Origin: Chloroflexota bacterium
Lineage (GTDB): Bacteria > Chloroflexota > Ktedonobacteria > Ktedonobacterales > JADMIN01
Reading direction: 5' to 3'
Length of the DNA: 64,000 nucleotides
NCBI GenBank assembly: GCA_021323855.1
Contig: JAJPKE010000021.1
Location: forward strand, 21,988 to 85,987
Shown: piece by piece, positions 34,390 through 43,132 of the stretch
How positions within the stretch are numbered: the first letter of the stretch is position 1
Layout: the number at the start of each line of letters is the position of its first letter
Translations under genes and position numbers: made by a program
Notes under the pieces: generated by a model
What the model saw: the letters and a program-made list of their open reading frames with translations, nothing else
Databases searched by the model: none
Told to the model about the DNA's origin: nothing

Positions 34390-35277
34390 CTACGACTTGT
34401 CAGTATGGCGCGTATAGGAGCGCGCGGCGGTTACTTGCACGAGTTCCATCTCTGGATAGCGGAGTGCGCTGAGTTGCCCACCATAGACACAGCCGGTATC
34501 CAGGTCCAGCGTGCGGTTGACCCACGCCAGCTCTTTGACGACGTTATGCCCATAGACGATGTAGGGTGGCAACTTGCCGTTTCGCTCCTCGACCCTGCGG
34601 TGCGCGCCCCAATCGCGGCGAATAGGCTTGCCGGAGGCCGTATAGCCCTCTAGCTCGCCATAGAGACAATAGTGCGCCGTCTCGCCGTCCCATGAACCGA
34701 TCATGTAGTCCTGGATGCCGCCATGCGTCACCACCAGCCGACCTCTATCCAGCATCAGATAGCCAGGTGTCGTCTCCAGGAAGCGGCGCACACTCCAGCG
34801 AAACGGGTCGCGCATGGTCGCTCGCAGGTTGTTGAGTTCGGCAATCGTCTGCGCCATGCCATAGGCGACGCGCACGTTGCGGCCCGTGAGCCAGCGCAGG
34901 AAGCGCGCGTCATGGTTGCCCAGCACGAACAACGCCGCTCCCGCCGAACGCATTGCCATCGCCAGCTTCAGAACCGGAACGTTGCCAGGACCACGGTCCA
35001 CTAGATCGCCAACGAAGACAACGCGACGATGTTCCGGGTGGGAGTAGCCGTCGCCACGCCGCCGGTAGCCAAGCTGCGCCAGCATGGTCTTCAGCTCGTC
35101 AATACATCCATGCACGTCGCCTATGATGTCAAACGGTGGCCGGTCATCACGCGGTGTGATCCCCAGCGCGCGCAAACGGGACCGCTTATTGTACGTGTAG
35201 GGCGGTCTATTGGAGGCTGGCGCCCCATCGCGCGTGCTTTGCTTCTCGTTCTCCAAGGTCGTTTCCAATGTTTCCAA
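34390..35277 (-). CDS. PrpE/ApaH-like metallophosphatase
   Basis: 295 residues. PPP-family metallophosphatase motifs: DIIGDVHGCIDEL (GDxHG), VFVGDLVDRGPGN (GDxxDRG), LFVLGNHDARFL (GNHD), VTHGGIQDYM and YGHNVV (GH near the C-terminus). The layout, with a Tyr/Arg-rich N-terminus and DTGCVYGGQLSALR at the end, is like PrpE/polynucleotide-phosphatase-type bis(5'-nucleosyl)-tetraphosphatases or protein phosphatases. The substrate is unknown. The start is uncertain: TTG 35277 begins the frame and no ATG occurs before the first motif. A small charged protein is encoded 75 bases upstream on the same strand. Confidence 0.85.
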   Translation of the reverse strand: METLETTLENEKQSTRDGAPASNRPPYTYNKRSRLRALGITPRDDRPPFDIIGDVHGCIDELKTMLAQLGYRRRGDGYSHPEHRRVVFVGDLVDRGPGNVPVLKLAMAMRSAGAALFVLGNHDARFLRWLTGRNVRVAYGMAQTIAELNNLRATMRDPFRWSVRRFLETTPGYLMLDRGRLVVTHGGIQDYMIGSWDGETAHYCLYGELEGYTASGKPIRRDWGAHRRVEERNGKLPPYIVYGHNVVKELAWVNRTLDLDTGCVYGGQLSALRYPEMELVQVTAARSYTRHTDKS

Positions 35278-35352
35278 AGGTTCTAATGGTTCCAGCGGTT
35301 TCCAAATTTCGTCAGTTTTCTCAGTTCAGGCGGTTTCCAGCGGTTTCATAGC

Positions 35353-35568
35353 TCAGGCTTTCTCTGCCTTCGCGTGGTGGGGTTCCTGCGTAGCCTGTAT
35401 ATCTTGCGCGCCCTGCGTTTCATGGCGTGTGGCGCGCGCTTCGAGGAGCCGCGCACGCCGCGCCTGGCTCTGAGCGACAGCGTGCCACCATTTGGCCTGC
35501 CCGCGCTGCCCATAGCGTTCGCGCTGGCGCGCGGCTTCGCGCCGCTCCGCCTTTTCAATGCGTGGCAT
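35353..35568 (-). CDS. Small highly charged hypothetical protein
   Basis: 71 residues, rich in Arg, Ala, Gln and Glu, predicted mostly helical (MPRIEKAERREAARQRERYG ... EPHHAKAEKA). AAAGGA lies about ten bases before ATG 35568. It precedes the phosphatase on the same strand and could share its transcript. The region is open in several frames, so the call rests on the ribosome binding site and composition only. Function unknown; a nucleic-acid-binding helix is possible but unproved. Confidence 0.45.
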   Translation of the reverse strand: MPRIEKAERREAARQRERYGQRGQAKWWHAVAQSQARRARLLEARATRHETQGAQDIQATQEPHHAKAEKA

Positions 35569-35859
35569 CCGCTGCCGATCCTTTCATCACCAAACAGCAC
35601 CAGGCGCGTCATCTCATCTTGTGCCGTCATGCGCCATCAGGTACCATCGTGCAATCGCGTTTCTCCAGCGGCCATACACCGCCAAGTTCATCATACACAC
35701 GCCAGGGGTCTGCTGTCAACCAATAGATCGAAGAGTGTCTGTGCAGGTGATGGTGTTGCACAATGAAGTAGATGAAATACATGAGAGCAGTATAAAAAGT
35801 GATGTTACGTTGCCTGGGCGCCGTGGGTGTGTCACGCAGTGAAGCAGAACGGGTGAGAG

Positions 35860-36705
35860 ATGCGAGCGATGACGCTTCACGGCTCGCGTTCCTCATCAAT
35901 ATCCAACCGGCAGAAGGAGCAACGTCTTTTGGCAGAGAACAGCATCGCCCTCGCGCCGCCTGGGTTTGAGCGACATGACTGGCGTACCCGGCGCGTGAGG
36001 TTGGCGTTGGCGTGGATGCGTGACGGCAGAACGTTGCCGCAAACGTGGCAGCAAACGTGGTGGCGGCGTTGGTTCGGCGTGTTCTTCGCGGCTGAGCCGG
36101 CGCATCATCCCGTCTATGCCAATGACCTCGATGAATCGGATGAAACCAACGCTCCTGATGGCGCAGGCGCGGATGAACCGCACGTAACACCACCAGCACC
36201 ACCGGAGGCGAGCGACTTCGAGGCGTTCTTGCAGCGCCACCAGCAGGATATTTTCGGCTATCTCTGGCGCATGACAGGCGACGAGCAGGCCGCGCGTGAT
36301 CTGTGCCAGGAGACATTCATCCGCGCCTGGCAACATTTCGCGCGCATCGAGCACTATGAGCGTCCGGGCGGCTGGCTCTTTCGCGTGGCGACAAATCTGG
36401 CGTTGAAGCATCTGCGCCATCATACGCTTGGTAGCAGGCTGCTGCCATTCCTTCACGCAAACGAGACCAACCAGCGCGCGGCTGACCCTGCCGCCAGCGT
36501 CGTGCTTGGTGACGCCGTGCGGCAGGTATTGCTGAGTCTGGCGCCGCGACCACGCGCCGTCCTCGTGCTACACGATGTCTACGGGCTGACGAGCGAAGAG
36601 GTGGCGAACACGCTGGAGATGACCCATGCCGCCGCCAGAATGATGCTCTGCCGCGCCCGCGAACAATTCCGCCTGCGTTACCAGCGACAGGAGGAAGAAG
36701 TATGA
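35860..36705 (+). CDS. ECF-type RNA polymerase sigma factor with N-terminal extension
   Basis: 281 residues, longer than the usual 170-200. Residues about 120-190 are sigma region 2 (FLQRHQQDIFGYLWRMTGDEQAARDLCQETFIRAWQHF); region 4 is at about 210-275 (LLSLAPRPRAVLVLHDVYGLTSEEVANTLEMTHAAARMMLCRAREQ), which begins the DNA-recognition helix. The first 110 residues are Trp/Arg-rich and then Pro/Asp-rich, with no known domain. Its stop overlaps the anti-sigma start (ATGA, 36702-36705), so the pair is translated together. Start ATG 35860, or 35869. Confidence 0.9.
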   Translation: MRAMTLHGSRSSSISNRQKEQRLLAENSIALAPPGFERHDWRTRRVRLALAWMRDGRTLPQTWQQTWWRRWFGVFFAAEPAHHPVYANDLDESDETNAPDGAGADEPHVTPPAPPEASDFEAFLQRHQQDIFGYLWRMTGDEQAARDLCQETFIRAWQHFARIEHYERPGGWLFRVATNLALKHLRHHTLGSRLLPFLHANETNQRAADPAASVVLGDAVRQVLLSLAPRPRAVLVLHDVYGLTSEEVANTLEMTHAAARMMLCRAREQFRLRYQRQEEEV

Positions 36706-38456
36706 ATCTGAATCACCCGAATCCTGGTCCTATGGATAGTCCCAACCCCGAAGCTGTCGCCGTCTGCAAGCATGGCCTCACCGCCGCATCGCTCTCCGCC
36801 TGGCGCGATCACGATCTGCTGGATGGTGAAGCACGCGAAATTGGCGCGCATGTGGCGACCTGCGCCGCCTGCCAGCAGCGATTGTACGAGTACGATAGCC
36901 TCATTGCAGCGCTGCGGGCGCAGCCTGTGCCACAGGTTAACCAAGTAATAATTGAAGACCTGCAAACGGGGGATACCAGAGTTGTGCTGATCAACACTGC
37001 TACTCCGCGACTTCCCGCCAGCCGTAACCGATACGATCATCACCATCACTATCGCCAACGTCTTCTCGGCACACTGTGCGCGCTGGTAGCTGCTATTCTC
37101 CTCATCGTCAGCTTTCTTCAGCTCATGGGACATGGGCCAATGTGGGCAACGTCGTCTACTTCTAAGCCAACTACTCATGTGCCCAGCACCTTGAACTGGC
37201 GTGAGGCAAATCTGCCGGAAGGCGCGTCGTTTTACCCCGATCTTGCTGGTTACGGGAATATGATGGGATTACGTGCTGCCCCAAGCAATGGAAATATCGC
37301 GTATAGCTGCGTCTCTCCGCGCAGTGCTTATGGTAGTCCGGTCTCTGACGGTGGCAACGGCGCAACACATGTTTGGGTGACGCATGACCGCACAGCCCGA
37401 TGGACAGAGGTTGCTGACATACCAACTACTCACACCAACGTAACCATTTGCTCGTTGCTGGTGGATGAGATTGATCCGCAGCGAGTGCTTGCGACTATCA
37501 CATGGCAAGAAGCTCCTGGCGTACAGGTATTCCCGGATCCCCATTACAGTAGCGTTTATACCAGCGCAGATGGCGGTCGTCACTGGCAATTGCTCAACTA
37601 TCCAGCAGCCCTCAACATCACTGACTTCTTCACATGGAAAGGCGTGACCTATGCGCATTTCTTTAATCAATTAGATGAGCAACCTGGTGGCCGACCGGAC
37701 GATAACCGCTTGATGGTCAGCACTGATGGTATGCAGACATGGCAACCAATAGACCACGACATCCTTGCAGCAGGCGATGAGCCTGAACAACTCATGCTAG
37801 ACCAATTGAGCGGTACATTGCTCGCTGGCGCCTTCTCGTATGCGCAAAACAACGCCAGCCTATATTTGTGGACGAGCCATGACAATGGGTTCCATTGGTC
37901 GTTACAAGAGATGCCCTACGTTGCGGGTGACCTGAGCGCCGCGCCTGATAGCAGCAGCGGGTCCAACGGCTCCTGGTGGGTCTGCGAATTCGACTATTGG
38001 TATGTTGGATATATCCCTGCTACTATCCCGTACAGTGGTCAACACTTCGCATGCAGCAACGATGATGGGTTGCACTGGGTGCTACGAGGGATGAACCTTG
38101 CGACACTGCTCAGCGAGTCACCTTCTGCGCAGATAGTACAAACGCCAGTTGTAACAGCAGCCGTCACAGCACCCAATAGCGTTCCTGGGTCCTACCTACT
38201 CTCGATTGATGTGATGGCGCAAGGCGAAGTGGTGATAGATATCACCAGCCAGGCGCACGGTAACCAAATCTATGGTCAGGCCATATCCAGCGGCACATGG
38301 CAGCTACTAGGAGAACTTTCGCGTGTGGATATACGCACCCAGTATACGGCGGGAAATCCAGCAGGTATCCTCTGGACCGTGCCGGTGACAGCGGACTCTA
38401 ATTCAAACTTTGGCCTGTTGCAAGGTTTGACATATACGGCTGCTTATTACGGCTAG
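36702..38456 (+). CDS. Zinc-finger anti-sigma factor with extracytoplasmic Asp-box propeller
   Basis: 584 residues. The cytoplasmic part (about 1-115) has an anti-sigma zinc finger: C22, then HVATCAAC with H50, C54, C57. One transmembrane helix lies near 120-142 (LLGTLCALVAAILLIVSFLQL). The outer part carries repeated Asp-box motifs: TSADGGRHW, VSTDGMQTW, TSHDNGFHW, CSNDDGLHW, typical of BNR/sialidase-like beta-propellers. The layout implies that an external ligand or stress is read by the propeller and releases the ECF sigma factor encoded just upstream. The signal is unknown. The Asp-box blades may instead only stabilise the fold. Confidence 0.85.
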   Translation: MNLNHPNPGPMDSPNPEAVAVCKHGLTAASLSAWRDHDLLDGEAREIGAHVATCAACQQRLYEYDSLIAALRAQPVPQVNQVIIEDLQTGDTRVVLINTATPRLPASRNRYDHHHHYRQRLLGTLCALVAAILLIVSFLQLMGHGPMWATSSTSKPTTHVPSTLNWREANLPEGASFYPDLAGYGNMMGLRAAPSNGNIAYSCVSPRSAYGSPVSDGGNGATHVWVTHDRTARWTEVADIPTTHTNVTICSLLVDEIDPQRVLATITWQEAPGVQVFPDPHYSSVYTSADGGRHWQLLNYPAALNITDFFTWKGVTYAHFFNQLDEQPGGRPDDNRLMVSTDGMQTWQPIDHDILAAGDEPEQLMLDQLSGTLLAGAFSYAQNNASLYLWTSHDNGFHWSLQEMPYVAGDLSAAPDSSSGSNGSWWVCEFDYWYVGYIPATIPYSGQHFACSNDDGLHWVLRGMNLATLLSESPSAQIVQTPVVTAAVTAPNSVPGSYLLSIDVMAQGEVVIDITSQAHGNQIYGQAISSGTWQLLGELSRVDIRTQYTAGNPAGILWTVPVTADSNSNFGLLQGLTYTAAYYG

Positions 38457-38489
38457 TGACCGGCGGCATTCCGAAAAAGCGTATGTGGT

Positions 38490-39401
38490 TTATTGAGCAA
38501 GCAGTTCGGCGCAGGCGAGGGCGGGTTCCCAGCCTGCGCCGTGATCTTCCACGCTCCACCACGCGGATAGCACCGCCTGCGCCAGCCCCCAATTGCGTAT
38601 ACGCTCTCGGTCGAAGTTCAATTCTTCCGCCAGTTGGTCTATGCGCCGCGCCAACAATCGCGCGGGATCCGGCACGTTCAGGATATCGGGCAGCGGATCG
38701 CGCAGGAAGATGCCAGTATCATAGGCCGGCTCACCAACGACCCCTTTGGGGTCAATCGCCAGCCACGGCTCACGCTGCGCCGCCAGCACATTACCGAAGT
38801 TTAGGTCGCCATGCAGCAGCGCGGGCGCGGCCTGCGTCGTCGTCAATTCCGCGAAAAGCCGCTCCGCCCGTTCTACCAGCGCGGCAGGGAAGGGTCCGGT
38901 ACCGCCGAAATGCGCGCGCAGCCGGGCGAATCCCCTGCCCCAATCGCTGGTCAGCGGAAAGCCATGTTGCGGTGGGACCGGTCGCCAGAGCTGGCGCAGC
39001 ACCGAGGCCGCCGCCGCAATCGCTTCCTCGTCGTCCTCCAGCGCACACAGCGGTGTGCCCGGCTCCAGCCGTTCCAGCAGCAACACGCCCTGATCGAGGT
39101 CATCTTCCAGCAGCCGCACCGCGCCACGCCCGACAAAGATGCGCAACGCATTGGCTTCGCTGACGAATTCCTTATCTGGCGGGATGAAGCCCGCCTTGAT
39201 GACCACCGGCGTCCCATCCGCGCGCACAGCCGGGGCCGCATAGTTATAGGTGAGATTCGGGAACGGCGGTTGCAGCGTCAACGACCAGCGCGCCGCGTGA
39301 TCCGCCAGAATCGCGGGCAGGTGGTCCAGCCACTCCTGCCCGGCGGCCTCGCCATGTACATCTTTGGTGTAGCGCGCCAGTGTGCCAGGAATTGCAGACA
39401 T
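38490..39401 (-). CDS. Aminoglycoside/hydroxyurea-type antibiotic kinase (APH(6) family-like)
   Basis: 303 residues from ATG 39401 (MSAIPGTLARYTKD), AAAGGGAA about six to eight bases upstream. Kinase features: a nucleotide-binding Lys in VVIKAG, LLLERLEPGTPL hinge, catalytic loop LLHGDLNFGNVL and metal-binding WLAIDPKGVVGEPAYD. This is the pattern of streptomycin 6-kinase and related small-molecule kinases. It could give resistance, or phosphorylate an unknown metabolite; the sequence alone does not prove resistance. A strong terminator-like hairpin with six T's ends just 23 bases upstream of its start, see separate entry. Divergent from the XRE regulator. Confidence 0.82.
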   Translation of the reverse strand: MSAIPGTLARYTKDVHGEAAGQEWLDHLPAILADHAARWSLTLQPPFPNLTYNYAAPAVRADGTPVVIKAGFIPPDKEFVSEANALRIFVGRGAVRLLEDDLDQGVLLLERLEPGTPLCALEDDEEAIAAAASVLRQLWRPVPPQHGFPLTSDWGRGFARLRAHFGGTGPFPAALVERAERLFAELTTTQAAPALLHGDLNFGNVLAAQREPWLAIDPKGVVGEPAYDTGIFLRDPLPDILNVPDPARLLARRIDQLAEELNFDRERIRNWGLAQAVLSAWWSVEDHGAGWEPALACAELLAQ

Positions 39402-39423
39402 GGGGATTCCCTTTCTTGTTTCC

Positions 39424-39478
39424 AAAAAACAGCATGCCCATCTCAACGGCTTTCATCGGTTGAGCCGTTGGGATGGGC
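39424..39478 (-). terminator. Terminator-like hairpin in the leader of the kinase gene
   Basis: On the minus strand GCCCATCCCAACGGCT pairs with AGCCGTTGAGATGGGC (16-bp arms with one G-T type mismatch, 11-base loop; 39436-39478) and, after four bases, a TTTTTT run (39424-39429) follows. It sits between the divergent promoter region and the kinase start codon (39401), so it would stop the kinase transcript unless opposed. No minus-strand gene lies upstream that needs a terminator. Confidence 0.7.
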
Positions 39479-39799
39479 AGTACGGGGCGTTACGATCTGA
39501 ACGGAACAGGCAAAACAGTTACGTCATGGCTCTAGTCTCTCCGCTGGCAAACGCCGTGGCCAGTGATGCGCAACACTGATAGATATCTGTTAGATATACG
39601 CCAGTATATCGCATGAACCTATGAGAGCGCGCCGGTATCTCTGGCGGCGGCGAAGGAAGGATAGCGCGAACGAGAACCCAATTCTTCGCGGTATCGCGGC
39701 TCATTGCTTGACCCAGCAACGCACGCTGTGAATATGTGTGAGATGAGCAATAGCACGGAGCCAGAGCGTAAGTATCAGGATATCGGGCGAGGCGATCAC
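39479..39799. other. Divergent intergenic region, kinase and XRE regulator
   Basis: About 320 bases that should hold the two divergent promoters. A palindromic stretch (CTGATAGATATCTGTTAGATATAC, contains AGATATCT) lies near 39576-39598. No gene seen. Confidence 0.45.
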
Positions 39800-40630
39800 A
39801 TGAACGAGGCAGAGCGCCGCGAGGCATTGGCGGACTTCTTGCGCACGCGACGCGCACGGCTCGCGCCGGAAGAGGTGGGTTTGCCGCCGGGTGGCCGCCG
39901 TCGCACCGATGGGCTGCGACGCGAAGAGGTGGCGCTGCTCGCCAGCGTCGGCGTCTCCTGGTACACTGCGCTGGAACAGGGACGCGACATTCATCCCTCT
40001 GAGCAGGTGTTGGAAAGCCTGGCAGAGACGCTGCGGCTCTCGGCGGATGAACGGGAGCACCTCTTCCGGTTGGCAGGACAACCAGCGCCCATGCGCACGC
40101 TACCAGCGGATGAGCAGATCAGCCCGGCGCTGCAACTGATGATTCAGGCGCTGGACCCACATCCGGCGTATGTGGTGGGCCGCTACTGGGATAGTTTGCT
40201 CTGGAATCGCGCGGCGGAACTGGTCTTTGCGCTGAATGATGGTATTCCGCCGTATCCACAGAACGTCATCTGGCGCGCGTTTGCGGACCCAGCACGAGAA
40301 CAAGCGCCTGAGCGCGAAGGTATAGGACGGGCGCTGGTGGCGCGCTTCCGTGCCGATAGCGCACGCTACCCCGGCGACCCACGCTTCGCTCAACTCATCG
40401 CTGATCTGCAACAGGTGAGTGGGCGATTTCGCCTGTGGTGGTCGCAGCACGATGTCAGCAGCACGCCGGATTGCCACAAGAATATCCAGCATGCCACGCT
40501 CGGACTGCTGCAATTCGAGCAGATGGCCCTGGAAGCGCCTACCAACCCCGATCTGCGCGTGATGATCTATGCCGCCCAACCGGCGACGGCTGCGCTGTTG
40601 GAGCGCGAGCTGCTCGTCGCCGCGCGCTAA
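39800..40630 (+). CDS. XRE-family regulator with MmyB-like ligand domain
   Basis: 276 residues from ATG 39800. The N-terminus (LADFLRTRRARLAPEEVGLPPGGRRRTDGLRREEVALL) and then SVGVSWYTALEQGRD is the XRE helix-turn-helix of the MmyB/PF17765 type; the C-terminal half (SLLWNRAAELVFALND, NVIWRAFADP, ELIADLQQ-like segment, FRLWWSQHDV) is the PAS-like ligand domain of that group. These regulators are abundant in actinobacteria and Chloroflexota and often control an adjacent divergent enzyme gene. Here the divergent neighbour is the antibiotic-type kinase. In-frame earlier ATGs at 39743 and 39704 are possible. Confidence 0.87.
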   Translation: MNEAERREALADFLRTRRARLAPEEVGLPPGGRRRTDGLRREEVALLASVGVSWYTALEQGRDIHPSEQVLESLAETLRLSADEREHLFRLAGQPAPMRTLPADEQISPALQLMIQALDPHPAYVVGRYWDSLLWNRAAELVFALNDGIPPYPQNVIWRAFADPAREQAPEREGIGRALVARFRADSARYPGDPRFAQLIADLQQVSGRFRLWWSQHDVSSTPDCHKNIQHATLGLLQFEQMALEAPTNPDLRVMIYAAQPATAALLERELLVAAR

Positions 40631-40670
40631 TAAATAGTAACAAGTTGACCGCATGCCCTGGCAGTGGCGG

Positions 40671-40690
40671 GGCAGACATTCTTGTCTGCC
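40671..40690. repeat. Dispersed GGCAGACA/TGTCTGCC palindrome, copy 3a
   Basis: GGCAGACATTCTTGTCTGCC, perfect 8-bp stem around TTCT. Paired with a second copy 16 bases downstream in inverted-looking arrangement. Confidence 0.75.
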
Positions 40691-40706
40691 GGGAGTTGTC
40701 ATACAT

Positions 40707-40724
40707 GCAGACAGGAATGTCTGC
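40707..40724. repeat. Dispersed GCAGACA/TGTCTGC palindrome, copy 3b
   Basis: GCAGACAGGAATGTCTGC, perfect 7-bp stem around GGAA, followed by GCTACC. Its reverse complement matches the element at 15773 (GGTAG-GC-GACATTCCTGTC-GC). Copies 3a and 3b together form a 54-base unit with both ends palindromic. The rest of 40631-41016 shows no gene. Confidence 0.75.
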
Positions 40725-41016
40725 GCTACCGGGCACTCTGCCACAATTCGATGCAGATCGTTGCCGCACGCTTTTCCCCTCGCTCGACAGCCGCCAATGT
40801 CCGCCAATAACCGAATCTGCCCGCTCGACAAAGAATGTGTCTATGGATGAACTGGTCAGTACATGGACCACAAAATGGTGAGTCAGTGGGTGGAATGTCC
40901 TGAAGAATTGCGGTCTGGCGCGCGCCTCTGCTATGCTACAGCCAGCCGCCCAAACCAACCATCACTCACCGGCTCCAAGTGAGAATCTTGAGAACCAAGA
41001 GAAGGGACGGCGCGGC

Positions 41017-41427
41017 ATGATAGGGAAAGTTCTGGCGTGTATTCTGGCGCTGGCCGATATCAGCCTGCTGGCGCTGCTGTTGACCGTGGGCAATGGCAAT
41101 GTGTTGCGTGAGGCAGGGCTGGCGACCGGCTTTCTGCTGCTGGGCGCGTTGGCCTGGGTTGCAGCGTTCTTCAGCGCGCTCTACATCGGCTTCCGGCATG
41201 GGCATGATTGGCGCTGGGCGTTGATCCTGCTAGGGTTTGTCTGGCTGCCGGCGCTGCCGGTGCTGGCCTACGGAATCGGCAGCGTGTATGCGTTCTTCGC
41301 GCGCCGTCGCCAGCCAGCCGTCGGGCCGGTGCGCCGGAAGTGGACATTGCCGCCAGTGGATCGCAGCCTGCTGGGCACGCGAAAGCGTACCAGCCGTAGT
41401 CTGCCAGGGCTGCGCAAAGCCGCCTGA
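41017..41427 (+). CDS. Small membrane protein with three hydrophobic segments
   Basis: 136 residues from ATG 41017; the frame is open from 40933 but AAGGGA ends near 41005 and suits the later ATG. Hydrophobic segments at about 4-22 (VLACILALADISLLALLL), 35-60 (LATGFLLLGALAWVAAFFSALYIGF) and 68-88 (ALILLGFVWLPALPVLAYGI). The C-terminus is basic (FFARRRQPAVGPVRRKW ... RKRTSRSL), so it faces the cytoplasm. Unknown function; sits just upstream of the HD hydrolase on the same strand with a 99-base gap. Confidence 0.65.
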   Translation: MIGKVLACILALADISLLALLLTVGNGNVLREAGLATGFLLLGALAWVAAFFSALYIGFRHGHDWRWALILLGFVWLPALPVLAYGIGSVYAFFARRRQPAVGPVRRKWTLPPVDRSLLGTRKRTSRSLPGLRKAA

Positions 41428-41526
41428 TACCCGCACTGACCCGCCTGATTCCCTATCCTCCGTCTCCAGGGTGAGGTGGAGGATAGGTTGTTTTTGCCAA
41501 ACCTTACCTGGGGAAGCTATACGCAC

Positions 41527-42846
41527 ATGACTGATAACGCCCGCTCGCTCACTGAGGTAACGCTCTCGCTGGATCGCGGCGCGCCCTCCGGCGGCATGGA
41601 TAGCACACGCCGCGCGCTGCGCCCCCTCACCGTCAGTGACCCGCTCTATGGAGCCATCAAGGTATCGGCGTGGGCGGCGGCGCTGCTGGCGACTCCGCCG
41701 TTTCAGCGGCTTGCGGGCGTTTCGCTCTCCGATGTTCCCGGCGACCTGCTCTTTGGGCACGCTTTTCCTTCGCGGCTCGACCACACTATCGGCGTGTATC
41801 ACCTGGCGCGCGTCGCTCGTCCCCGCGACCGCGCGCTTCAGGTGGCGGCGCTGGCGCATGATCTCGGCCACGGCCCGTTCTCGCATCTCAGCGAAACGCT
41901 GATGAGCGAATGGCTGGGCGAAGACCACGAAACGCGCTCGATTCGCCTGCTAGATGCCGTGCGCGCGGCGCTGCCGGAATCTGCGCAACGCCGCCTGGAC
42001 TGGCTGGACTGGGATGAGGTGGCCAGCCTGATGCGTGGTGAGGGACGTGGCGCGCTGCTGAGCGGTCGGCTGGACTATGACAACGCTGATAACGTCGCGC
42101 GATTTCTGCTGCACGCCGGCTTTGGAACACCCGGCTACGATCCACGGGTGCTGGCGCGTGGGCTGCGCTACGAAGCCAGCGGCGATGAGCAAGCGCAGAA
42201 GACCTCAGCCAGCGTCTCGCTGCAACTGGCGGCGGAACACGAAGGAATCGCCTGGCAGTCAGACCGGGCGCGTGTGTATCGCTTTCTGCATGAAGGTGAC
42301 TATGGGCACCGCAATCTGGCGGCGCATGCAATGCTGCGCAAAGCGGTTGACCTGGCCGCTGCCACACACATCCTGCCGCCGGACTTCTTTGACCTCACCG
42401 ATGCCGGGGCGCTGGCGTTGCTGGGCAGTGCGCTGGATCGCGGCCTGCTGGCGCTGGTGCGGCGCGTACAGAGCGACGCCACACAGTGGCATCGGTGTAT
42501 CTGGGAGGCAGAAGCGCCCGCCGATGAGCGGGCGCTCCCCGCGCTGCTGGCGCACGCAGAGGGACGACTGGCGACGGAGGCGCAACTGGCGGCGGAGGCT
42601 GGCCTTGCCCCGCACGAGGTCATCTGCGATGCGCTCGTCTCCAACGCGCTGCGTGCGCTTCCCCCGCTCGCCACCGCCAACCGCTCCGGCCCGCTGATTG
42701 CGCAGCCAGAGCCACCGACGCCACCGCGTGTGCTGCATCTCTTCATGGCCGCTGGCTATGGCAACGATTATGCGCGCCGTCTGCAACGCGCCGCCGAGCG
42801 CCGCTTCGCCCCACTTGGCGTGTGCCCCCGCGCAACGCCCATCTAG
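41527..42846 (+). CDS. HD-domain phosphohydrolase, dGTPase-like
   Basis: 439 residues from ATG 41527 (MTDNARSLTEVT). HD superfamily metal ligands are visible in FPSRLDHTIGVYHLARVA (H), AALAHDLGHGPFSHLSE (HD plus following His) and LDYDNADNVARFLL (D). It resembles COG1078-type HD hydrolases related to dGTP triphosphohydrolases. The C-terminal 150 residues are Ala/Leu-rich helical. Substrate unknown, probably a nucleotide. The region 42847-43132 after it shows no gene. Confidence 0.85.
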   Translation: MTDNARSLTEVTLSLDRGAPSGGMDSTRRALRPLTVSDPLYGAIKVSAWAAALLATPPFQRLAGVSLSDVPGDLLFGHAFPSRLDHTIGVYHLARVARPRDRALQVAALAHDLGHGPFSHLSETLMSEWLGEDHETRSIRLLDAVRAALPESAQRRLDWLDWDEVASLMRGEGRGALLSGRLDYDNADNVARFLLHAGFGTPGYDPRVLARGLRYEASGDEQAQKTSASVSLQLAAEHEGIAWQSDRARVYRFLHEGDYGHRNLAAHAMLRKAVDLAAATHILPPDFFDLTDAGALALLGSALDRGLLALVRRVQSDATQWHRCIWEAEAPADERALPALLAHAEGRLATEAQLAAEAGLAPHEVICDALVSNALRALPPLATANRSGPLIAQPEPPTPPRVLHLFMAAGYGNDYARRLQRAAERRFAPLGVCPRATPI

Positions 42847-43132
42847 CTGCTATGAGATGTATCACGACCTGCCAATGGTCATGCTAATGGCCATCATGAG
42901 CTGTCATTACGGCATTGGCTTGGCATAGACGTGAATGGTACGCTAGTACAGACTACTGACGGCTCATGCGTTGTTATAGAGTGGACGACGCAAAGGTATG
43001 TGCTGTGCTGCCGGTGAGGACGTAGCCCCTCGCAGGGAGCTGGCATGCCGGATGGCGGCGCTGCGCATGAGACATGCAAGCGGCTATGCTAGCGATACGA
43101 TAGTTGAGATAGACGGATAGATTAGGACTGCC

